Assembly (NCBI RefSeq): GCF_024323335.1
Contig: NC_066581.1
Location: 435,562,238 to 435,626,237, forward strand
DNA from: Lathyrus oleraceus
Lineage: Eukaryota > Streptophyta > Magnoliopsida > Fabales > Fabaceae
DNA: 64,000 nucleotides
Reading direction: 5' to 3'
This document shows, piece by piece, positions 12,022 to 23,230 of the stretch. Each line of letters starts with the position of its first letter. The first letter of the stretch is position 1. The position numbers and the translations under genes were made by a program. Below the pieces are notes generated by a model. It did no database searches. It was not told the origin of the DNA and saw only the letters and a list, made by a program, of their open reading frames with translations.

Positions 12022-15000
12022 TTAGGCAAAGTATTTCTTGACTGCATCTGAATTCACAGGACGAGTGAAATCCTCCCCATCCATTGTTATAAGCATCAAA
12101 GCTCCGCCTGAAAAGGCTCTCTTGACAACATATGGACCCTCGCAGTTTGGAGTCCACTTGCCCCTGGAATCGAGCGCGAAAGACAAGACTTTCTTGAGCA
12201 CGAGGTCACCTTCTCGGAACACACGAGGCTTGACCTTCTTATCGAATGCTTTCTTCATTCTCTGCTGATATAACTGACCATGACACATGGCAGTCAATCG
12301 CTTCTCTTCAATCAAGTTCAGTTGGTCATAACGACTCTGAATCCATTCAGCATCAGTCAACTTGGCTTCCATCAAGACTCTCATTGATGGGATCTCCACC
12401 TCTACTGGGAGAACAGCCTCCATGCCATAAACAAGAGAAAAAGGGGTTGCCCTTGTTGAAGTGCGGACAGATGTACGATAACCATGCAAAGCAAATGGCA
12501 GCATCTCATGCCAATCTTTGTGCGTAACGGTCATCTTCTGGATAATCTTCTTGATGTTCTTATTAGCAGCTTCAACAACCCCATTCATCTTGGGTCTGTA
12601 AGGAGAAGAATTATGGTGTGCAATCTTGAATTCAACGCACAATTCATCCATCATCTTATTATTCAGATTAGATCCATTATCAGTAATGATCTTATCTGGC
12701 ACACCATAACGGCAAATCAGCTGATTCTTGATAAACTTCACAACCACCTGCCTGGTCACATTCGCATACGAAGCGGCTTCAACCCATTTGGTGAAGTAAT
12801 CAATTGCTACGAGAATAAACCTGTGTCCGTTGGACGCTTTCGGTTCAATCATGCCGATCATGTCAATTCCCCACATAGAGAAAGGCCATGGTGACGAAAT
12901 CACATTCAGAAGTGTCGGAGGAATATGAATCTTATCCGCATAAATCTGACACTTATGGCATTTCTTCACATATTTGCAGCAGTCAGACTCCATTATCAGC
13001 CAATAGTAGCCTGCTCTCAACATCTTTCTAGCCATGGCATGTCCATTGGAATGAGTACCAAATGAACCCTCATGGACCTCAGTCATCAACAGGTTTGCTT
13101 CGTGTCTATCCACGCATCTGAGCAAAACCATGTCAAAATTTCTCTTATACAACACTTCACCGCTTAGGTAGAAACTGCCTGACAACCTTCTCAAAGTTTT
13201 CCTATCTTTCACAGATGCCCCAGGCGGGTAGACCTGGTTCTGGAGGAAATTCTTGATATCAAAATACCAAGGCTTGTCGTCATTCACTTCTTCAACTGCA
13301 AATACGTGAGCTGGTCTATCCAAGCGCATCACGACAATATTGGGAACTTCATTCCAATACTTGACCACAATCATGGAAGCAAGCGTAGCAAGAGCATTTG
13401 CCATCCGATTATCCTCTCGAGGAATATGATGAAAGTCAACTTCTGTAAAGAACGTTGAAATCCTCCTCGCATAATCTCTATATGGAATGAGACCTGGCTG
13501 ATTCGTCTCCCATTCACCCTTAATCTGATTGACAACTAGGGCCGAATCACCATACACATCAAGATGTTTGATTCTCAAATCAATACATTCTTCCAATCCC
13601 ATAATACAGGCTTCGTACTCAGCCATATTATTCGTGCATTTGAAAGTTAGCCTTGCTGTAAACGGAATATGTGTGCCATGAGGAGTAATGATTACTGCCC
13701 CAATTCCATTTCCATACTGATTCACATCGCCATCAAACACCATCGTCCATCTGGAACCAGGTTCCGGACCTTCATCAAGTGTAGGCTCATCACAATCTTT
13801 CATTTTCAAATACAGAATCTCCTCATCTGGGAAGTCATACTGAACAGACTGATGATCTTCAATCGGTTGGTGCGCTAAATGGTCAGCCAAGATACTACCT
13901 TTGATAGCTTTCTGAGCTCGATACTCGATATCATACTCAGACAACAACATCTGCCAACGGGCAATCCTCCCGGTTAAAGCAGGCTTCTCGAAAATATACT
14001 TAATTGGATCCATTCTGGATATCAACCAAGTTGTATGATTTATCATGTACCGGCGCAAACGCTTAGCAGCCCAAGCCAAAGCACAACACGTCTTCTCAAG
14101 CATAGAGTATCGAGACTCACAATCAGTAAACTTCTTACTGAGGTAGTATATAGCAGATTCTTTCTTCCCTGATTCATCTTGCTGACCAAGTACACAACCC
14201 ATCGAGTCTTCAAGAACAGTCAAATACATAATCAGAGGTCTTCCTTCTACAGGCGGAGACAAGATCGGAGGTTCAGGCAGATACTCCTTGATACTGTCGA
14301 AAGCTTTCTGGCAATCCTCGGTCCAATCATGAGACTGATCTTTCCGAAGGAGCTTGAATATCGGCGCACATGTGGCAGTCATGTGGGATATAAATCTGGA
14401 AATATAGTTCAAGCGGCCAAGAAAACCTCGGACTTGCTTCTCAGTTTTGGGTGCAGGCATCTCATGTATTGCTTTGACCTTGGCAGGATCAACTTCAATA
14501 CCTCTCTCGCTGACAACAAAACCCAACAACTTGCCGGAACGGACTCCAAATGTACATTTGTTCGGATTCAGGCGAAGTCTAAACTTCCTCAAGCGCTGAA
14601 AAAGCTTCAACAAATGCTCAACATGTTCAACTTCCGTTCGGGACTTAGCGATCATATCATCAACATAGACCTCTATCTCCTTGTGCATCATATCATGAAA
14701 CAAGGTAGTCATAGCACGTTGATACGTGGCTCCGGCGTTCTTCAAACCGAAGGGCATCACTCGATAACAGAATGTTCCCCAAGGTGTGATGAATGTTGTC
14801 TTCTCCATATCCTCGGGTGCCATCTTGATTTGATTATATCCGGAAAATCCGTCCATAAACGAAAAGACTTTGAATTTAGCTGTATTGTCTACCAACATAT
14901 CAATGTGTGGTAGAGGAAAATCATCTTTAGGACTAGCTTTATTCAAATCACGGTAATCAACACACATACGGACTTTTCCGTCTTTCTTAGGCACAGGCAC

Positions 15001-15484
15001 AATATTGGCCACCCATTGAGGATATGTAGAAGTCACCAGAAACCCCGCATCAATTTGCTTCTGAACTTCCTCCTTGATCTTCACTACCATATCTGGATGA
15101 GTTCTTCTGAGCTTCTACTTCACAGGCACGCACTCAGGCTTCAAAGGCAGGAAATGTTGCACAATATCTGTATCTAGACCCGACATGTCTTCATATGACC
15201 AAGCAAAGATATCGGAATATTCTCGTAGCAAACTGATCAACCCCTTCTTGACAGACTCTTCAAGGAGTGCCCCAATCTTCACCATACGAACACAATCCTC
15301 AGACCCCAAGTTGACTGTTTCCAAATCTTCAAGGTGCGGCTGAATGATCTTCTTCTCGTGCTCAAGGAGACGGGTAATCTCATCAGGAATTTCCTCAACA
15401 TCATCTTCCTCTGCCTCAAATACAGGGAATTCAAAATTGGGAGATGGCGTTGGATCATTATGTTCAATGGGTTTTAGAATCAGC
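12022..15484 (-). CDS. pol: Element A pol exon: reverse transcriptase, RNase H, integrase
   Basis: It copies the RNA into DNA and inserts it. After the predicted splice the frame runs through a ~120-residue acidic spacer, a single TAG (15117-15115), then 1022 codons to KKYFA. Numbered from the ATG at 15090: RT motifs DYRDLN (45-50), MDGFSGY (79-85), MPFGLKNA (112-119) and catalytic YVDD (142-145); RNase H with MVFDG, EYEACIMGLEE and DSALVVNQ; an integrase HHCC finger ending KKCHKC; and the DDE core with D743, D804 and E839, a D-61-D-35-E spacing. All catalytic residues are present. B and C have glutamine (CAG) where A has the TAG. No chromodomain or env-like ORF follows. It is expressed as a fusion with gag-pro after splicing (family knowledge). 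Confidence 0.95.
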
Positions 15485-15747
15485 CTGCACAATGATTTTG
15501 GTTAATAAAAACTTTAGAATTTAAACAAGCAAATCATTATGCATATGAAAAGATTGCTTTTATTCTTGTTTTTATGGTTTTTTGTGATCACTGATTTCAT
15601 GCAAAGGCAAAAAGTGAAAACAAACGGAAAAACAAATGTTTAACAATGCATTAATTGAATGAAATATCATTGTATATATGCTACCAACAATGTCATCACT
15701 TCTTCTTTTGGCATGGGAGAAGGGTTTTGAACAAAGTGAACCATTAC
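15485..15747 (-). other. Predicted intron of element A between pro and RT
   Basis: On the sense strand the donor is GA|GTAATGG at 15747 and the acceptor TTGTGCAG| at 15485, 263 bp. Unspliced RNA stops at the TAA inside the donor; splicing makes GA+G one glutamate codon and leads straight into the RT frame. Introns at the same place with the same phase occur in B (255 bp) and C (244 bp). An intron here is established for Ogre elements. Confidence 0.85.
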
Positions 15748-18700
15748 TCTGATCTATGAATGACTGTAGGAACATCTACAGCGACCCAATTGTGGCAGAC
15801 ACCACCAGGTATGATGAAGTTGCTCAAATCCTCTGCATCCTCTTCCAAGATAGCAGCAGCTTCTTTAGCTTGATCAGCATGGATGAACCCTCCACTCTTG
15901 AACAAACCTTGCTCGTTGAATGCCCCAGAACAGTAGCCAATGCCAGCCCGGGATCTATTGTCTTCAAGCTCGATCATCTTCCCCAAACCAGCGACTGCAC
16001 CATATTCAATGGCCAGTTTCGCATCTCGGTAGGAAGCAAATGAAGGAGACTTCTTCTCGATTGGCTCAGCAATAGATAAAGCTTGGAAAGGCGTTCCAAC
16101 TTCATCCTCAACATCAATATAGGAGAAAGAAGACAGGTGGCTAACCAGGAGAGCCTTTTCTCCCCCTACCACAACTAGTTTCTTATTCTTGACGAATTTC
16201 AGCTTCTGGTGTAGGGTGGATGTCACGGCGCCAGCCTCGTGAATCCATGGTCTACCAAGGAGACAGCTATATGATGGGTGGATATCCATAACCTGGAAGG
16301 TGATTTGGAAATCACTAGGTCCAATCTTGATTGGGAGATCAACTTCTCCAATCACGGTCTTACGCGACCCATCAAAAGCCTTCACAACAACACCACTCTG
16401 CCTCATGGGAGGCCCCTGATATGACAATCTAGAGAGTGTGGTCTTTGGCAATACATTAAGAGATGACCCAGTGTCCACCAGCACGTTGGACATGGCGTCA
16501 GTCTTGCAATTCATAGAGATGTGTAAAGCCATGTTGTGGTCTCTTCCCTCCCCAGGGAGATCAGCGTCACAGAAACTCAAAGTGTTGCAAGCAGTGATGT
16601 TTGCAACGATACTGTCAAACTGTTCAATAGTAACGTCGTGATCAACATAAGCCAGGTCCAATACTTTCTGCAGAGCCTCCCTATGAGGTTCTGAATTCAG
16701 TAGCAAAGATAAAACGGAGATTTTGGAAGGCGTTTGCAGAAGCTGGTCTACAATGTTGTACTCACTCTTCTTGATGAGCCTCAGCATCTCATCACATTCT
16801 TCATTCACAGTGCCACTCGGGTCAATAGAAGAAACAGGAGTCTTTTGTACAGAGGAGGGTTTAGCAACAACAAGTGCCGAATTCGGAACATTCACAGCAG
16901 TCCCAACCGGACGCTCCGCAGAATCAGAAGCAGCATGAGTCTTCGGGGGTGCAGAAAACACACGGCCACTACGGGTCAACCCGCTCACGTCAACAATATT
17001 AACAACCGAAGTCGAAGGCAACGACACTTCCTTCCCATCTTCCACAGCAACGGGATTGTATCTGAAGGGAATTGCTTTCTCCGAAGAATAAGGCACAGGG
17101 CCTGCGGGCTTGATTATCAGAGAAGGAGAGACCTTCGGCTTGCTACCATCATAACGGATGACAACAGGCTCAGGCAACTTGAACACAGGAGAAATAACAT
17201 TTACTTCTGGTTCATCATCATCAACATTACGGTTCTGAAGAATCTCTATAGTACCTTCATCCAATAGCTCTTGAAGCTCTCTTCGCACTTGGCGACAACC
17301 CAGTCTATTGACGGAGCAAATGCGGCATCTGTCATGGTCATGCTCCATATGACTGTATTGACACAGTAAACGATGCAGCTCGACCAATGACTGTCGAATA
17401 TGACTGACATACTTGACTTTATATTTCCCAGGGCACCCCTGGACCATGTTTACTGATTTCCCATGCTCGGGCAATGGGTTCTTTGTAACATTGAGGCCTG
17501 AGTCCTCGAAGCTCAGAATACCACACCGCATAAGGTCTTGCACCTTAGTCTTCAGCAGATAGCAATTCTCAATATTGTGTCCCAGAGCACCGGAATGATA
17601 AACACAGTGTTGATCTGGCTTGTACCACCACTGCGGGTTCGCAGGCACAGCTGGAGGATCCCTGGGAGTAACCAGTTTCCTTTCCAACAAGGAAGGATAT
17701 AATTCAGCATATGACATAGGAATGGGATCGAAGTTGATCTTCTTCCTATCATAATTCAGATTAGCTTGGTTACTGGTGCTGCCACGAGGCTGGTAAGCCT
17801 GTTGCTGTGGACGGTGTTGCTGATGATACTGAGGTTGTTGCTGATGCTGATTAGGCTGCTGATGCTGATTAGGCTACTGATACTGAGCATTATCTCGGAA
17901 GACAGGTGTTATATGAGCCACCTGGTGCTGATGACGCGCCGGCTTCCTCTTGACAGAGGGTCTTCTTGGTTTAGCATGGGATTGCACAGCATGTGCCTCC
18001 CCATCTTTCTTCTTAAACGCCCCATACCGTTTAGAAGAGCTTTCGTCTTTACTCAGACGTCCCTCATGGACTCCTTCCTCCAGACGCATCCCCATGTTCA
18101 CCATCTCGGTGAAATCAGAGGGAGCACTCGCAACCATCCGCTCATAATAGAATGAGCTAAGAGTCTTCAAAAAGATCTTAGTCATTTCTTTTTCTTCCAG
18201 CGGGGGAGTAATCTGAGCTGCTAACTCTCGCCACCTCTGGGCGTACTCCTTAAATGTCTCCTTATCCTTCTGAGACATGGCCCTGAGTTGATCACGGTCA
18301 GGCGCCATATCAACATTATATTTGTACTGCTTGACGAAGGCTTCGCCAAGATCGTTGAAGGATCGGATGTTTGCACTATCAAGGCTCATATACCAGGGAA
18401 GAGCCGCACCGGACAAACTATCCTGAAAATAATGGATCAGAAGCTGATCATTATCTGTTTGCGTAGACATTTTCCTGGCATAAATAACCAGGTGAGCGAG
18501 AGGGCAGGTGTTCCCCTTGTACTTTTCAAAGTCAGGCACTTTGAACTTGACTGGAATTTTAACACCGGGAACAAGGCAAAGTTTAGCAGCAGACTTGCCA
18601 AACAGATCTTTCCCTCGGAGGGTCTTCAATTCCTTTCGCAGCTCGAGGAATTGATCATTCATCGCATCCATCTTTTCATTAACATCTGGGCCCTCAGACG

Positions 18701-19052
18701 GCTCAGAATGATAGATGGTGTCGTCTACCCTGGGAATGGTATGCACGACAGGAGGAGCAGCAGCAAGGACCGGGCTAGATGCCGGCATGGAAGCAAAAGT
18801 TGGAGGTGGAATATCTGGCATAAAACCCGAAGGCATACCCCACGGAAACCCGGCTGGCATGGCATTAGGCATGAAATGAGCACTAGCAGCTGGCACAGTC
18901 GGAGCAACGACTTCAGATATAACCGTCCTCTGGGGAGGAGTTGCAGGAGGTGGAGAAGGTTGGTTCTGAGCAGACAGAAACTGCTCCATCAGAGCACTCA
19001 GACGAGCGACCTCTTCCTTCAATTCTCTGTTCTCTTGTTCCAATTGATCCAT
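15748..19052 (-). CDS. gag: Element A gag-pro (capsid, nucleocapsid, protease)
   Basis: Gag forms the particle and the protease cuts the polyprotein. The start is the ATG at 19052 (MDQLEQENREL), an N-terminal coiled coil; the open frame runs further up through HRYYTRANS, so an upstream start or splice junction is possible. Next come a proline-rich linker, the retrotransposon Gag core (WRELAAQITPPL), a Lys/Arg-rich and then Gln-rich stretch, a zinc-knuckle-like CVYHSGALGHNIENC with H in place of the second Cys, and aspartic protease motif VDTGSSLNVLP followed by CLLGRPWIH. One TAG (17876-17874) interrupts the Gln-rich run, probably from CAG. The frame is otherwise open to the intron donor. Confidence 0.92.
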
Positions 19053-19057
19053 CACTC

Positions 19058-19061
19058 TAGC
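19058..19061 (-). other. Candidate splice acceptor upstream of A gag
   Basis: The sense strand reads TTTTGCATAAGCAG|GTGT. The same TTTTGCA...CAG|GTGT pattern stands before gag at 45054 in C and 62425 in E. It may mark a second spliced junction joining a leader to gag. The coordinates given sit at the gag start; the acceptor AG itself is at 19159-19158. Confidence 0.3.
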
Positions 19062-19354
19062 AGAATTGGCTCTGGTATAGTACCGGTGAGTCAGCTTGTC
19101 TTCAAAATAAATGAAGAGCACAGAGTTAGGCCACAGACAAGAAGACCAGAACAACACCTGCTTATGCAAAATGATGCATGTGATGCTCGTGCGTATGCTT
19201 TATTTTATTTTCAAGGAACCTTTAGGGTATTTATTTGCAAATTCTAATTTTTTAAGCATTTAATAGCATATGGAAAATATCTCATCAAATATATATTCGA
19301 GACAAAGAAGTACAACATTTTTGGATTATTACAAGGGAAAAGGAAAACAACATC

Positions 19355-20803
19355 CTATGGATCCCTAGAAGCTCGGGATCCTGGAAGGCGAGATGCACAA
19401 AGCTTCTTGATCTCTCTCTCATAGGCTGCTTCCATATCTGCTTTCTCCTTTGCAAGTCGATCATACTTCCTCTTCCAGAACTTGGAAGACTGAGGAAGCA
19501 GAGAAGTCCAAGTATCATTCGGATCATCGATCACCTGATGCTCGAGAAACTCGATCAAAGCGTCCTTATCCTTAATTTGCTGAAGCAACTCTTCTCTTTC
19601 ACGGATCCAAGCACGTGAAAGGTCTTCTTCTCTCAACTCCTCTATATCTTGGTTAGGGAGGGTTGAAGGCCCAGCCACAACCAACGGTGTAGGTCTCAGA
19701 TGATCATACGACATCAGATACTCAGAAGCTCTCTATCTGACCCAAGAAGTATAAGGCTCCAAAGCTATGCAGTTCTTCGGACCCAACTCATTCCTACCCT
19801 TCTTATGAATATTGCGCCAAGCGCGGACAAATCTGGCTTTCAGGCCTTGGGGATCTTTACCCTCCTGAAAGAACACACCTTCTAACAGAATGTTATGAGG
19901 TTTATCCTTTAGGGGGAACCCAAGCTGACGACGTGCTAGAATAGGATTGTAGCTGATCCCACCACATGTACCAAGAAGAGGCACATTAGGGAATTCCCCA
20001 CAATAATCAATAATCTGCACAGTATCATACACGCGATCATACCAAGAGATATCATCATTAGTGAGAGACATGAGTCTCTGAGACCACCGTAGACATCCCT
20101 TGTTCTCCTTGAAAGCAACCGTCTGCGGTAAGTGAGAAATAAACCACTTATACAGCAGAGGCAAACAACACACAATAACTCCTCCACCCTTCGCATTCCT
20201 CAGATGCAAAGAGAAATAGGCATCACCCAACAGAGTCGGAACGGGATTAAGAACTGAGAAGATCCTAATGGCGTTCACATCCACAAATTTGTCGATGTTG
20301 GGGAATAATACCAACCCATAGATGAGCAGCACAAATAAAGCCTCAAAGGCATCCTCACTCCTGGCCTTCCCATAAACGGTTGCTTGAGCGATGAGGAAAT
20401 CAGAAGGAAGACCCTGAATTCCACCTTTGGTAGTCAGATTAGCTTTAATCAAGGCTTCATCTATGTGCAACAAGTCTGCAATCTCTCGAGAAGTCGGAAT
20501 ACTCTCCAAGCCACTGAACGACACCTGATCCAGAATCGGGATCCCAATAAGATGAGCATACTCCTCAAGCATAGGCAACAGCTGGAAATCCGGAAATGAG
20601 AAGCAATGATACAGAGGATCATAAAACTGAGCCAAAGTACTCATCAAACCCTCATCAACCTGAGTAGTCAACAGAGGCAGAAGCTTCCCATAGCGAGCTT
20701 TGAAACCCAAGGGATCTAGTACATAGGATGTCAGATTCCTTAACTCTTTCACATCAGGTTGTCTAAAGTTGTACTTCTTTGTATGCCTTTTTGGTCTTTC
20801 CAT
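19355..20803 (-). CDS. Element A ORF1 protein, function unknown
   Basis: The extra ORF typical of Ogre, between leader and gag. The start chosen is the ATG at 20803 (MERPKRHTK); other in-frame ATGs lie up to 20938. About 356 residues run to a TAG (19735-19733), after which the same frame continues for about 125 more residues, so the full protein would be near 480. The N-terminal part shares with C and E the pattern LxxFYDPxxxCFxFxDxQLxPxxEEY, then GxxxDxVxF, LFPxxxxFVD, NPVPTLxxDxYxxxHxRxxKGG and NVPLxGxxGxxxYNP. The C-terminal part is charged and probably coiled coil. It resembles plant mobile domain (aminotransferase-like) proteins and a DUF7745-like legume family; this is a recollection to be checked by search. 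Its role is not known. Confidence 0.8.
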
Positions 20804-21799
20804 GTCTGAAAATTTTGCAAATAAACCCTTTAAGTTCCTTGAAATTTTTTCTTTTTCTGATGACATGAATGCAGATGAATGCATGAATGCATGAATGCAA
20901 CAATCACACTCAAGTATCAAGCAAGTCACACCAGACAAAGGTCATGGGAAAGCTCATTGTATCCCTAATATCAATCATCCATTTTGGTGGATTATGGTTT
21001 TCACCTCATCAACACCCAAGTTCCATTGATATTAACGGTACATGAACCGGCTCAAACATCCTTAATATCAACCATCTATTTTGGCGGATTATGGTTTACA
21101 CCTTATCAACGCCCAAGTTCCATTGATATTAAGGTTGTTTGAACGACTCATCCATGAATCACGGGTTTGCTGAGAGTCACGAGCATGGAGTCTCGGTTAA
21201 GAACCACCCAAAGGGAGTGTACTAGGGTTTAAACCTGACAGACATGTTCTACCAGAGGTTCCCATAATCATCGTCCCATCTTTCGGATATTATCGGAGGA
21301 GCGAATACTCATATTCCAAAAATATTCTCAAGAGAGACTCTTATGAGTGTAGTATCGCGTAACAATCGCATCAGAACTGACATCTGAACGACCTCCGCAC
21401 TACGTCCTAAAAATAGGCCAAGATGGGCTTGGTAAACTAAGGTCCTTGGCTTCTAAGGCACATGATTGAAAGAATAATGCCTAACCACAAATGACTTGTG
21501 TGACATTATTAATCCAACATGACCTCCACCAAGTGAATGGACTCGCAAGTCAACTTGTTAAGGAATACTCCACACAAGTCGACAAGACTATGCCATTCTC
21601 CTATCCTAGAGTGCACTCGAGTTCGGGTATAGAACTCATCTCACAGAGATCACCAAAGCAAACAACAATTGTATATCAAGCAATTCAAACATTACAATCA
21701 ATACAATTATCCCAAATTGTACAAAAATATGTCAAATAACACATAAACAAATATCATACAACAAGGGTGAAAAGTAGGCAATACCACCAAGGATGCATT
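20804..21799 (-). other. Element A leader between PBS and ORF1
   Basis: A non-coding leader of about 1 kb. It contains a two-copy ~96-bp tandem repeat (20963-21135). No conserved ORF is seen. In C the equivalent leader is 0.8 kb, in E 1.0 kb. Confidence 0.75.
20963..21135. repeat. 96-bp direct duplication with internal inverted repeats
   Basis: Two copies start at about 20963 and 21060. Each is bounded by an inverted repeat; in the second the arms CCTTAATATCAA (21060-21071) and TTGATATTAAGG (21123-21134) are perfect 12-mers about 51 bp apart. Each copy could fold into a long hairpin. Confidence 0.8.
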
Positions 21800-21817
21800 T
21801 CCCCAGCTGAGTCGCCA
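21800..21817 (-). other. Primer binding site of element A
   Basis: The sense strand reads TGGCGACTCAGCTGGGGA, six bases after the 5' LTR end. It matches the 3' end of plant tRNA-Arg, the primer used by Ogre elements, with a small mismatch in the middle compared with C and E. Confidence 0.88.
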
Positions 21818-22849
21818 CTTTTCTGTAGCGGTGTATTCGTCACTTTATGATTTATTGACTAAATCAAAAGCAAAGCATACAAAGAAATCGAGTCGCCACC
21901 GCACTTTTATTTATCCAAAGGAATGGCTAAAAAGCGAACAAAAGCCTAAGAAGTTTTACACATAGAAAACTAATGAAAAGATTAGAGAATCTGGGTAAGG
22001 GGTTAATTACGCAATGGGAAGGTGTTAGGCACCCAAAACGTCCTAGGTACTCCTAGGGAGCCCTTTTCACACTTGTTGTATAAAAATGTTTATTTGTTTA
22101 TGACATATTGTGCAAACAATGATGGAAGGGATGAGAAAAGAATATACAAATTATTTATTTTTGTGTTTGAACGGATGAACCCGTTGCCTACGTACCTTTC
22201 CATGGAAGGTAAGGATCAAAACGCCGTAGTTCGGCTAAAAGACTTCCAAAATATGAGTGGGTTCATTTTAAAACAAAAGCCCTAAGGTCTTTCGTTATCC
22301 ACGGGAGAAAACTCAACCTTATACAAACAACGAGTCCACCACGTGAGAACAGCTTCAACTTGCTAGTGAGGGGTTAACCCTATAATAAGCAAGGAAGTCT
22401 TACAATTCAATCACTAAGGACCAAGGTGAGGTTAATATCAACCAACTAGGATAAATCAAACCTATGGCTAATGTAAGAAAACTTATCAAGAATGGACAAA
22501 GCCACAAAACAATTGAATAAGTTGGATTACCCAATTAGAGTTTATTCACAAAAGATGGTCAAAGTATGATTAGAATTCAGTTCAAAGAAGTTTTATGAAA
22601 TGGAGTTTTGAAAAATCAAAGGCCTAAAGCCTAGGTTTCTATTTTGAAAAGAAGTGAAGGTGTTTGCACAATAGATGTCAAAGTTTTTGAATTAACATGT
22701 GAAAAGAGAGTTTTGGACACACACACAAAAATGGAAGGGTGAGGAAGTAAAACTTCTTAGATGTTCACCTCTTGAAATCATATGTAGATGATTCAAGTGT
22801 GTCCTTTGGAATGAGGCAACAAGCAAATAAGCAAATGAGCAAAGCAAGG

Positions 22850-23230
22850 TGATACCGGATGCCAATCAATGGACTTACACCAATCTCACAAACAAAGGTG
22901 GATACCGGATACCAATCAATGGATTTACACCAATCTCCTAAAACAAAACAATGATACCGGATGCCAATCAATGGACTTATACCAATCTCACAAACAAACA
23001 TGGATACCGGATACCAATCAATGGATTTACACCAATCTCCTAAAACAAAACAATGATACCAGATGCCAATCAATGGACTTACACTAGTCTCACAAACAAA
23101 CATGGATACGGGATACCAATCAATGGATTTACACCAATCTCCTAAAACAAAACAATGATACCAGATGCCAATCAATGGACTTACACTAGTCTCACACCAT
23201 ATCATAGGAACAACTGCCAAGTAATGGACT
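22850..23230. repeat. 51/102-bp tandem repeat in A 5' LTR
   Basis: The same repeat and copy number as at 3111-3480, with starts near 22850, 22952, 23054 and 23156. Several variants are distributed differently among units than in the other LTR (for example CATGG versus GGTGG between units), which suggests exchange between units since insertion. Confidence 0.85.

Noticed and set aside
12022..12037. An env-like gene after pol (retrovirus-like element)
   Set aside because: No ORF with signal peptide or membrane segments in the 3' UTRs of A or C. Short ORFs there are not conserved.
14179..14913. 244-residue ORF antisense to A RT
   Set aside because: A shadow of the pol frame. The matching antisense frame is broken in B and C and shows no domain.
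15115..15117. TAG in A RT as programmed read-through
   Set aside because: B and C have CAG there and the TAG positions differ between elements. Methylation-driven decay explains it better.
18288..19247. 319-residue ORF antisense to A gag
   Set aside because: A shadow of gag. No counterpart in C.
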